From Betaproteobacteria bacterium (GTDB lineage Bacteria; Pseudomonadota; Gammaproteobacteria; Burkholderiales; Casimicrobiaceae): 38,925 nt of DNA. Positions 17,536 through 24,301 of this stretch are shown here, in pieces; position 1 is the first letter of the stretch, and every line of letters begins with the position of its first letter. The notes below the pieces were generated by a model that was not told where the DNA came from, did no database searches, and saw only the letters and a program-made list of their open reading frames with translations. Made by a program: the position numbers and the translations under genes. Location of the stretch: contig JAGXBK010000009.1 of NCBI GenBank assembly GCA_018971195.1, positions 1-38,925 on the forward strand. Reading direction: 5' to 3'.

Positions 17536-18054
17536 ATGAAAAATCCGATCACGTCCATGCTGGTGCTGGTGGGCACGACGTCCGTGCTGGGTTTCCTTGC
17601 CGCGGCTCCGCTCGCGCACGCGTCGGCGCCGTCCTGGGACCGGATCTGGACGCCGAACAGTGTGACGGCATGCAAGCGCCTGCCGCTCAGCGAATGGGGA
17701 ATCTGCAAGGCCGAAGTCGTTGCTCGGGAACGCGGATCGCTCGCGGCCACGCAGAGCCGATATCCGGCAAGCTACACGGCTGCGGTTGCCGCCTGCGCGA
17801 AATTGCCGCACAGCGAGCAGGGAATCTGCGACGCCGGTGCGCCGATGCATGCCCGGCTTCAAACCGGCGCGTCGGCGACCGCTCAGCAGCTTCAACCGAT
17901 GGCCTCGGCCCCGCTCGCGAGCGGCATTGCGCCTTCGGGCAACGAGATCGACTCGAGGTATCGGGCGGCGCTCGACGCTTGCCATGCGCTGCCGCACAGC
18001 GAGCACTCGAGTTGTGAGTCGGAGGCGACCTTGCTGCCGCACGCCATCGGGTAG
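17536..18054 (+). CDS. Secreted protein with three C-x10-C repeats
   Basis: 172 residues with an excellent ribosome binding site (AAGGAG) before the ATG at 17536. A signal peptide spans about 1-30 (cleavage expected near AHAS-A). The mature part carries three copies of a short motif: Cys46-Cys57 (CKRLPLSEWGIC), Cys87-Cys98 (CAKLPHSEQGIC) and Cys149-Cys160 (CHALPHSEHSSC). Each has two cysteines ten residues apart, with Leu-Pro-x-Ser-Glu between them, which suggests three small disulfide- or metal-stabilised hairpins in the periplasm. Linkers are Ala/Ser/Gln-rich. I do not recognise the family. It appears to be a single-gene unit; 291 bp upstream and 154 bp downstream are free of genes. Confidence 0.75.
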   Translation: MKNPITSMLVLVGTTSVLGFLAAAPLAHASAPSWDRIWTPNSVTACKRLPLSEWGICKAEVVARERGSLAATQSRYPASYTAAVAACAKLPHSEQGICDAGAPMHARLQTGASATAQQLQPMASAPLASGIAPSGNEIDSRYRAALDACHALPHSEHSSCESEATLLPHAIG

Positions 18055-18208
18055 CGTGTCCGGGCAGGTCACCGTTGCGGGCCGCTCCTGATGGTCGGAT
18101 CCTTGCAATCGCGGCCACCGCCGCAATATCCTGCATCGAGTCGTCGCAGGCTTCGATGTTCGGTGGGGCAGGATTGCGGCGACAACCGACCCGGGGGAGC
18201 GGACCGAG

Positions 18209-19093
18209 ATGGCAAGTGTTCAGGGAGCATCAGCATTAGGTGGCCAGACGGGAACGCGACGCGTGGTATCGCGCACGATCCGGGGCCGGGCGGTCAGCGA
18301 CGGCGCCGGGGTGCGGCTGACACGCGTGATCGGGGGACCGGATCTGCCGGATCTCGACCCATTCCTGCTACTCGATGAATTCCGGTCCGACGACCCGGGC
18401 GACTATCTCGCCGGCTTTCCGGATCATCCGCACCGCGGATTCGAGACGGTCACCTACATGCTCGCCGGGCGGATGCGCCATGGTGACAACAAGGGCAATA
18501 CCGGGCTGCTTCGCGCCGGCAGCGTGCAGTGGATGACGGCGGGCCGTGGCATTGTCCACTCGGAAATGCCTGAGCAGGAAGATGGCCTGATGTGGGGGTT
18601 CCAGCTCTGGGTCAACCTGCCGCTCGAGCACAAGATGGCGCCGCCGCGCTACCAGGACATCGCGCCCGAGCGCATACCCGAAGTCGTCCTTGGGGGTGGC
18701 GCGCGCGCGCGCGTCGTCGCAGGTCGCCTGCGGGACGCCGAGGGCCCGGTCCGGGGTGTTGCGACCGAGCCGCACTATTTCGATGTCGCGCTGCCGGCAG
18801 GTTCTGCCGCCGATGTCGCGCTGCCTCGGGACCATCAGGCCTTTGCCTACGTCTTCGACGGTGAGGTCCGGATCGGACCGGTGGATTCCGCGACAGGTCT
18901 CGCGCGCGGCGAGCTCGGCGTGCTCTCGTCGGGCGAGCAGCTGCGGCTCGCCGCCGGCGCCAACGGCGGGCGGCTGCTCGTCGTTGCGGGCCGCCCGCTG
19001 GGCGAGCCCATCGTCCGCTACGGGCCGTTCGTGATGAACACGCGCGACCAGATCCACGAAGCGATCGAGGATTTCAGCCAGGGTCGCTTCTGA
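18209..19093 (+). CDS. Pirin family protein
   Basis: 294 residues, a bicupin of the pirin family. The metal-binding set of the N-terminal cupin is present: His73 and His75 (PDHPHRGFET), His117 and Glu119 (GIVHSEMP). The C-terminal cupin (about 180-290) includes FAYVFDGEV and LLVVAGRPLGEP. Bacterial pirins are iron proteins with varied reported roles, including quercetinase-like dioxygenase activity and regulatory binding; the actual role here is unknown. The ATG at 18209 has GGGGAG upstream. It is followed by the TetR gene in the same direction, 74 bp later. Confidence 0.92.
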   Translation: MASVQGASALGGQTGTRRVVSRTIRGRAVSDGAGVRLTRVIGGPDLPDLDPFLLLDEFRSDDPGDYLAGFPDHPHRGFETVTYMLAGRMRHGDNKGNTGLLRAGSVQWMTAGRGIVHSEMPEQEDGLMWGFQLWVNLPLEHKMAPPRYQDIAPERIPEVVLGGGARARVVAGRLRDAEGPVRGVATEPHYFDVALPAGSAADVALPRDHQAFAYVFDGEVRIGPVDSATGLARGELGVLSSGEQLRLAAGANGGRLLVVAGRPLGEPIVRYGPFVMNTRDQIHEAIEDFSQGRF

Positions 19094-19167
19094 CTTGCGG
19101 GGCGGCCCTGACCAGGCTCCGCGCGACGACAATTCGCTCCGTTCCCCGCTGCGTGCGGCGCGTGCTA

Positions 19168-19884
19168 ATGTGCGCTCCGAAATCGGCCCTGCAAGCGCCG
19201 ATCGAGGGACACGCGTTGGTCACCGCCGCAAGCACGAAAGACGCCCGCGCAAAGGCCTCTCGGGTCAACGACCCGGAGCAGACGAAGCGCGACATCGTCA
19301 CGATCGCGACCGAGGAATTCGCCGAAAAGGGCCTGAGCGGCGCGCGCATCGACGAGATCGCCGCGCGCACGCGCACCAGCAAGCGGATGATCTACTACTA
19401 CTTCGGCAGCAAGGAAGGCCTGTACATCGCCGCGCTGGAGGATGCCTACCGCAGCATCCGCAACATCGAGCGCGACGTCGACGTGGACCACCTGCCTCCG
19501 GACGATGCCCTGCGCGAACTGGTCCGCTTCAGCTTCGACCGGCACCAGCAGAACCCGAACTTCGTGCGCATCGTCATGAACGAGAACCTGCATCGAGGCA
19601 GGTATCTCGCGCAGTCGCGGACGATCGCGCGCCTGAACGTTCCGGCGATCGACACGATCAGGCGCATCGTCGAGCGCGGCAAGGCGGCGGGCGTCATTCG
19701 CGAAGACGTCGACCCGACCGACCTGCACATGTCGATCAGCGCGCTGTGTTTCTACAGCGTCTCGAACCGTTACTCGTTCGCGACCATATTCAAGGCAGAC
19801 ATGACATCGCCCGCGGCGCTGGCCGCGCGCAGGGAGAGCATCGTCGCTACGATCCTCGCGTCCGTCAGCCCCGTGGCGCGCTGA
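19168..19884 (+). CDS. TetR family transcriptional regulator
   Basis: 238 residues from the ATG at 19168. The TetR DNA-binding domain occupies about 40-85: TKRDIVTIATEEFAEKG, then the helix-turn-helix ARIDEIAARTRTSKRMIYYYFGSKEGLY. The rest is a helical ligand domain resembling those of TetR proteins near aromatic-degradation genes, though the ligand is unknown. The start is ambiguous: a TTG at 19216 has a good GAGGGA ribosome binding site 6 bp upstream and would remove 16 residues outside the domain, while the ATG has none. It is preceded by the pirin gene and converges on the IclR gene, with a strong hairpin between them. Confidence 0.9.
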   Translation: MCAPKSALQAPIEGHALVTAASTKDARAKASRVNDPEQTKRDIVTIATEEFAEKGLSGARIDEIAARTRTSKRMIYYYFGSKEGLYIAALEDAYRSIRNIERDVDVDHLPPDDALRELVRFSFDRHQQNPNFVRIVMNENLHRGRYLAQSRTIARLNVPAIDTIRRIVERGKAAGVIREDVDPTDLHMSISALCFYSVSNRYSFATIFKADMTSPAALAARRESIVATILASVSPVAR

Positions 19885-19918
19885 GCTTGCGACATGGCCC
19901 GACGCTCGGACTCACGAT

Positions 19919-19952
19919 CCGGCGACACCCTCGCCGGCGCGAGCGTCGCCGG
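19919..19952. terminator. Strong nested hairpin between convergent regulators
   Basis: CCGGCGAC pairs perfectly with GTCGCCGG, and inside it CTCGC pairs with GCGAG around a CGGC loop. It lies between the convergent TetR and IclR stop codons, so it can serve both strands. No T-run on either side. Confidence 0.55.
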
Positions 19953-19965
19953 GGCCCTCCCGCGG

Positions 19966-20832
19966 TCAGGCTGCAATGAGGCCGAGCTCGGCGGCCGCAT
20001 CGCGCAGCGCCGGGAGGAAGGACCGCTGCATTTCGGCGACGGAGACGCGCGACGCCTGCGTACCGATGTTGATTGCCGCAACGACGCGCGACCGGGAATC
20101 CTTCACCGGAACCGCGATCGACCGTAATCCGATCTCGAGCTCCTGATCGACCAGCGCGTAGCCGACGTCGCGGACTCCGGCGAGCACCTCGGCGAGGCGT
20201 TCGCGGGAGACGATCGTGCGCCCGGTGTGCGGCGCCAGCTTGACGCGGCGCAGGTAGGACGCGAGATCGTCGGGCGCGAGGCCCGCGAGCAGCACGCGAC
20301 CCATCGACGTGCAGTGAGCGGGCAGACGGCTTCCGACGCCGAGGTCGATCGACAGCAGCCGCTTGCCCGACGCCGACCTCGCCACGTAGAGGATCTCGTC
20401 GCTGTCCATGATGGCGAGCGAACAGGATTCGTAAAGCGCGGCGCTCACGCGATCGAGGACCGGCTGCGCGGCCATGACCAGAGGCGTCGAGGACAGGTAG
20501 GCGTGGCCCAGCGACAGGATCTGGGGACGCAGCGCGAACGTCCTTTCGTCCTCCGCGGCGACATAGCCGAGCTTCTCCAGCGTGTAGAGACAGCGCCGCA
20601 CCGCGGCCCGCGGGATGCCCGTTCGCAGGCTGAGCTGCGCGATGGAGAGTCCGCGCTGTTGCTGGGAGAACCCGCGGACGACCGCGAGCCCCCGCGCGAG
20701 CGACGTCATGAAATCCGGGTCCCCTGCGTAGGCGGCGATCTGGTCCGCGGTCCAGGTATCGGCCGGCTCCGTGGCCGCAGGCTTTCGCGAAGTCGTGTTC
20801 GGGCTGCGCAAGTTGGCTCGCGTCGGTTGCAT
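19966..20832 (-). CDS. IclR family regulator, PcaR/PcaU/PobR type
   Basis: 288 residues from the ATG at 20832; a GTG at 20868 is an alternative but lies inside the inverted repeat described separately. An N-terminal winged helix-turn-helix covers about 42-105 (SLARGLAVVRGF, LSIAQLSLRTGIPRAAVRRCLYTLEKLGY), and the effector-binding domain follows (about 120-285), with SCSLAIMDSDEILYVAR, LPAHCTSMGRVLLAGL and VAAINIGTQ. This is the form typical of regulators of protocatechuate and p-hydroxybenzoate catabolism (PcaR, PcaU, PobR). Its position, divergent from the first catabolic unit and near a PcaR-like operator, suggests that it controls the pca/qui genes with an aromatic or beta-ketoadipate-type effector; the effector itself is inference. 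Confidence 0.9.
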   Translation of the reverse strand: MQPTRANLRSPNTTSRKPAATEPADTWTADQIAAYAGDPDFMTSLARGLAVVRGFSQQQRGLSIAQLSLRTGIPRAAVRRCLYTLEKLGYVAAEDERTFALRPQILSLGHAYLSSTPLVMAAQPVLDRVSAALYESCSLAIMDSDEILYVARSASGKRLLSIDLGVGSRLPAHCTSMGRVLLAGLAPDDLASYLRRVKLAPHTGRTIVSRERLAEVLAGVRDVGYALVDQELEIGLRSIAVPVKDSRSRVVAAINIGTQASRVSVAEMQRSFLPALRDAAAELGLIAA

Positions 20833-20854
20833 CTCGTGGCGGACACGAAGTGTG

Positions 20855-20882
20855 CGATTATCGCCCACATTTTCGATAATCG
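20855..20882. promoter_or_regulatory. Perfect inverted repeat, probable IclR/PcaR-type operator
   Basis: CGATTATCG (20855-20863) and CGATAATCG (20874-20882) are perfect complements separated by 10 bp, with 19 bp between centres, about two helical turns. Read outwards, each arm resembles the PcaR box of Pseudomonas putida as I recall it (GTTCGATAATCGCAC): the minus-strand arm reads GGGCGATAATCGCAC. It lies between the divergent IclR gene and the QuiC-like gene, next to a -35 candidate. Confidence 0.7.
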
Positions 20883-20885
20883 CCG

Positions 20886-20914
20886 TTGACGATCGAGATA
20901 TTATGTACTAACTT
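20886..20914 (+). promoter_or_regulatory. Candidate sigma-70 promoter for the first catabolic unit
   Basis: TTGACG (20886-20891), a 17-bp spacer, then TAACTT (20909-20914). The surrounding 40 bp are much more AT-rich than the rest of the window. The -35 begins 4 bp after the inverted repeat, so a regulator bound there would contact RNA polymerase. The -10 is a poor match, so this is tentative. Confidence 0.45.
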
Positions 20915-21020
20915 GTTCGTTAATAGACAAAACCCGTTCGATGCCACGCTTTGGGGCGTATCGTTGTGATCCCTTTCGCGCGGCCGCAGGACAACGTCCA
21001 CCCGAAGGCGCGTTGTAACG

Positions 21021-21857
21021 ATGGACATGCATCGATTCGCAATCGACACCGTCACCCTGGCGGGACCGCTGGAGGACAAGCTCGCCGCCACGCGCGACGC
21101 GGGTTTCGCGGGCGTCGAGATCTGGGCGAAGGACCTGGTGTCGCACCCCGGCGGCGTCAAGGGTGCGGTCGCCGCGATCCGCGAAAGCAGGCTGCGCGTC
21201 ACCAGCTTCCAGTTGCTTCGCGACTACGAAGGCCTCGAGGCACACCTGCACACGTACAAGATCGACATCGCCAAGTCCATGCTCGATCTTATGGATGCAA
21301 TCGGCGCGCCCATGCTGGTGGTGGCGTCGACGACGTCTCCGTATGCGTCGGGAGACATGGACAAGACTGTTGCGGACCTGCGGGCACTGGCGACGCTGGC
21401 GACCCCGCGGGAGGTCCGCGTCGCGTTCGGTGCCCCGGCGTGGGCGCGGTGGATCAACGAATATCCGGTGGTGTGGGAGGTGGTACGGCGCGCCGATTGC
21501 TCGAATCTCGGAGTGCTCATCAACACGTTCCACCTGCTCGCGCGTGGCACGCCGCTGGACGCGCTCGATGCGATCCCGGGCGACAAGATCTTCCTGGTCC
21601 AGCTCGCCGATTACCTCGGGGATCTGCGCGACATCACCGAGACCGCCGATCACCGGCGGTCGTTCCCGAACGAAAGCGCGCACCGGGAGACGATCGCCGC
21701 GATCATCCGCAAGATGCACCGCGCGGGTTACGCCGGAGATTACGTGTTCGAGGTCTTCAACGACGAGTATCTGCATCTCGCGCCGGCGTCGATCCTTGCG
21801 CGGGCGCGCAGGGCGGCCGAATGGCTGCTGGCCGAGACCTCCCGGACGCAGCAATGA
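21021..21857 (+). CDS. QuiC-like TIM-barrel protein lacking two metal ligands
   Basis: 278 residues of the xylose-isomerase-like TIM-barrel superfamily, aligning without gaps around the active site to the N-terminal domain of the full quiC product in this window. Dehydroshikimate dehydratases bind a divalent metal through Glu, Asp, Gln and Glu. Here the first is Gly137 (VAFGAPAW instead of GYEALAW) and the second is Asn168 (LINTFH instead of ILDSFH); Gln194 (VQLAD) and Glu244 (FEVFND) remain. It lacks the C-terminal VOC domain. It may be a pseudoenzyme, a partner or an enzyme of altered chemistry. First gene after the putative operator, followed at 81 bp by the shikimate-dehydrogenase gene. 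Confidence 0.85.
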   Translation: MDMHRFAIDTVTLAGPLEDKLAATRDAGFAGVEIWAKDLVSHPGGVKGAVAAIRESRLRVTSFQLLRDYEGLEAHLHTYKIDIAKSMLDLMDAIGAPMLVVASTTSPYASGDMDKTVADLRALATLATPREVRVAFGAPAWARWINEYPVVWEVVRRADCSNLGVLINTFHLLARGTPLDALDAIPGDKIFLVQLADYLGDLRDITETADHRRSFPNESAHRETIAAIIRKMHRAGYAGDYVFEVFNDEYLHLAPASILARARRAAEWLLAETSRTQQ

Positions 21858-21938
21858 CGCCGGGATGGAGCGGACGCGGCAGGTGGCGTGGCGATGCTGC
21901 GAACGCTACCCGATCAACAGGATCCGGGAAGGTAAGCA

Positions 21939-22781
21939 ATGGTCGAAGCTAAGAAGTATGGATTGGCGGGCGTCATGGGCTGGCCGGTCGGGCATTCGCG
22001 CTCACCGATGCTGCACGGGTATTGGCTGCAGAAGTACAGTCTGCCCGGTGCCTACGTGCTGCTCCCCGTGCAGCCGGAGCGGCTTCCCGCCGCCCTGAAG
22101 GGATTGGCCGCACTGGGCTTCGCCGGATGCAACGTCACGATTCCTCACAAGGTAGCGGCAATGGAGCTCGTCGACCGGGTCGACCCGCTCGCGCGCAGGA
22201 TCGGCGCGATCAACACGGTCGTCGTCGAAGGCGACGGTACGCTCACTGGCTACAACAACGACGGCTACGGCTATGTGCAGAGCCTGCGTGACACGCAGCC
22301 CGACTGGCGCGCCGATGCCGGGCCGGCGCTGGTGCTGGGCGCGGGAGGCGCCGCGCGCGCCATCGTCGCGAGCCTCGTCGATGCAGGGGCGCGCGACCTG
22401 CGGATCTGCAACCGGACACCGGCACGCGCCGAGGCGATCGCAAAGGCGATCGGGGGTCCGATATCGGTGGTGCCCTGGGAGCGACGGAATGCGGCGATCG
22501 CCGACGTCGCGCTGCTCGTCAACACGACCAGCCAGGGCATGTCCGGGCAGCCTCCGCTGGACCTCGACCTCGCAGCCCTGTCGCGGAATGCGCTGGTGTC
22601 GGATGCAATCTACATCCCGCTCGAGACACCGCTGCTCGCTGCGGCGCGGGCACGCGGCAACCGGACGGTCAACGGGCTGGGCATGCTGCTGAACCAGGCG
22701 CGACCGGCATTCAACGCGTGGTTCGGCGTCATGCCCGAGATCACTTCCGAGCTGCGCCGGATGATCGAAGCGACCGTCTGA
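21939..22781 (+). CDS. aroE: Shikimate (or quinate/shikimate) dehydrogenase homologue
   Basis: 280 residues. Shikimate dehydrogenases interconvert shikimate and 3-dehydroshikimate with NADP(H). All hallmarks are present: HSRSP at 19-23 (substrate serines), NVTIPHK with catalytic Lys71, YNNDGYG with catalytic Asp108, the nucleotide loop GAGGAA at 134-139, NRTPAR at 158-163, and NGLGMLLNQARPAF near the C-terminus. The NRTxxR motif is the form associated with NADP preference in AroE. The setting inside a catabolic cluster suggests oxidation of shikimate to 3-dehydroshikimate, rather than the biosynthetic direction, so it is probably an additional copy to the housekeeping AroE. AAGG precedes the ATG. 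The next gene follows after 52 bp. Confidence 0.9.
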   Translation: MVEAKKYGLAGVMGWPVGHSRSPMLHGYWLQKYSLPGAYVLLPVQPERLPAALKGLAALGFAGCNVTIPHKVAAMELVDRVDPLARRIGAINTVVVEGDGTLTGYNNDGYGYVQSLRDTQPDWRADAGPALVLGAGGAARAIVASLVDAGARDLRICNRTPARAEAIAKAIGGPISVVPWERRNAAIADVALLVNTTSQGMSGQPPLDLDLAALSRNALVSDAIYIPLETPLLAAARARGNRTVNGLGMLLNQARPAFNAWFGVMPEITSELRRMIEATV

Positions 22782-22833
22782 TCCCGCTGCGACCCACCGA
22801 CTGGCGCCCGACGACCTCCATTCGCAGGCGAAC

Positions 22834-23601
22834 ATGATGATGCCGCTCTTTTCGCTCGCCGGCCGGGTTGCGCTGATCACGGGGTCGTCTCGCGGACTCG
22901 GCCTCGCGATGGCCGAAGGACTGGCCGAGGCAGGCGCGACCGTCGTCCTGAACGGCCGCGACCCGGCCACGCTCGAGGCGCGCGCGCGGGAACTCGCCAC
23001 CCGTGGGCTGGCGGCGACGACCGCCCCATTCGATGTCGTCGATGATGCGGCGGCCCGCACCGGGGTCGATGCCGTCGTCGCACGGCACGGCAGGCTCGAC
23101 ATCCTGGTTGCCAATGCCGGGATCCATCACTCGCGGCCATTGCCCGACTGGGAACTCGCGGACTGGCGCCGGGTGATGAATGCCAACCTCGACGCCTGCT
23201 TCGTTCTCGCACAACGCGCCGCGCTGCCGATGATGCGCCAGCGTCACGGACGCATCCTGTTCACGACCTCGCTTACCGGCATCCTCGGGCGCCCGACGAT
23301 CCACGCCTACTCCGCGTCGAAAGCGGGGCTCGCCGGTCTTGCGCGCTCGCTTGCCGCCGAGCTGGGGGAGCACGGGATCACCTGCAACGCCATCGCGCCG
23401 GGCTATTTCGAGACCGACTTGAGCGCCGGCTTGCGCAAGGACGCGGCGTTCGTCGAGCGGATCAATGCGCGCGTCCCTCTGCGGCGCTGGGGCAAGCCCC
23501 GCGACCTCGCGGGCATCGCCGTGTTCCTCGCCTCCGACGCGGCCGCCTATGTCAGCGGCCAGCAGATCGTCGTCGACGGCGGCATGGGAAGCGTGCTGTG
23601 A
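22834..23601 (+). CDS. Short-chain dehydrogenase/reductase (SDR)
   Basis: 255 residues of the classical SDR family. The cofactor motif is TGSSRGLG at 16-23, NAG at 94-96, and the catalytic residues are Ser146 (TTSLTG), Tyr159 and Lys163 (YSASK). The C-terminus GQQIVVDGGM is standard. It resembles gluconate 5-dehydrogenase-type SDRs, but the substrate is not predictable. Its place after the shikimate dehydrogenase gene suggests oxidation of an alicyclic alcohol that enters the same route. The start is one of three consecutive ATG-type codons (ATGATGATG), so it could be one or two residues shorter or longer. It is the last gene of this plus-strand unit and converges with the GlcG-like gene, 68 bp away. 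Confidence 0.9.
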   Translation: MMMPLFSLAGRVALITGSSRGLGLAMAEGLAEAGATVVLNGRDPATLEARARELATRGLAATTAPFDVVDDAAARTGVDAVVARHGRLDILVANAGIHHSRPLPDWELADWRRVMNANLDACFVLAQRAALPMMRQRHGRILFTTSLTGILGRPTIHAYSASKAGLAGLARSLAAELGEHGITCNAIAPGYFETDLSAGLRKDAAFVERINARVPLRRWGKPRDLAGIAVFLASDAAAYVSGQQIVVDGGMGSVL

Positions 23602-23669
23602 TGAGCTATTGCCGGGTCGGCATGCCGCGTGAGCTGCCGCAAGGCGCGGGCGCGGGCGGGGGCGGGGGC

Positions 23670-24107
23670 TCAGGCTGCGGGTTCGGCCGCGTAGCCGCGG
23701 CCGGCGAGCGCGGCGATCGCCAGCATCGCGAGCGCCTCGTCCTCCTCGTCGGACAGCGCACTGACGGCGATGGCCCCGGCAACTTGGGCGCCCGCCCAGA
23801 CCGGGACCCCGCCGCCAAAACCCGTCAGCCGCGGATCGCCGTAATAGCCGATGTCGATGCCTCTCGCCCGCACCCCGGCACCCAGCACGCGCGTGGGCCG
23901 GCGCAGGCGCGCTGCCGTCCATGCCTTGTTCGTGGCCACGGCGATCGAGCTGAGCGGGGCGCCGTCCAGGCGCACGAGTGCCAGCAGCTCGCCGTGGGCA
24001 TCGGCCACTGCGATGACCGCCGCCTTGCCCCGCCGCGCGAGCTCGTCGCGTATCGTGTCGACGGCGATCGCCGCGTCTTCGTGTCCCAGCACCGGCTGCG
24101 TTCCCAC
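23670..24107 (-). CDS. GlcG/HbpS-like (DUF336) heme-binding-type protein
   Basis: 145 residues with a GTG start at 24107, chosen for the AGGAGA box 6 bp upstream; the frame continues upstream but has no better start. The sequence fits the GlcG/HbpS family: AVIAVADAHGELLALVRLDGAP (split between about 29 and 50), a central SIAVATNKAWTA, and GIPV-like FGGGVPVWAG followed by AGAIAVSALSDEEDEALA. Members are small cytoplasmic or exported proteins, some heme-binding, and are common beside catabolic genes with unclear roles. It is the only minus-strand gene inside the catabolic island, and shares a 194-bp upstream region with the ABC importer operon. Confidence 0.85.
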   Translation of the reverse strand: MGTQPVLGHEDAAIAVDTIRDELARRGKAAVIAVADAHGELLALVRLDGAPLSSIAVATNKAWTAARLRRPTRVLGAGVRARGIDIGYYGDPRLTGFGGGVPVWAGAQVAGAIAVSALSDEEDEALAMLAIAALAGRGYAAEPAA

Positions 24108-24237
24108 GGGGCTTCTCCTGTTCAGAGCGTCGCATCGGATCGCGAGGGCGCGTCGAGCCTGCGGTGGCAGCGCGCCTTGCGCGGCACCATGATAACCGCG
24201 CGTTGCCACGGCAGCCGCGAGGTGATTCACCCGATTT

Positions 24238-24263
24238 CGCGCCGGGCGCTTGCGCCTGGCGCG
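24238..24263. repeat. 26-bp near-perfect palindrome before the importer operon
   Basis: Two 12-bp arms, CGCGCCGGGCGC and GCGCCTGGCGCG, are complementary at 11 of 12 positions (the remaining pair is G-T) and are separated by TT. It lies 38 bp before the ATG of the binding-protein gene. It could be an operator in the divergent promoter region or an mRNA leader hairpin. Confidence 0.6.
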
Positions 24264-24301
24264 GTGTGCAGTAGCAGTTTCCCCCAACCCAGGAGGCAGC
24301 A

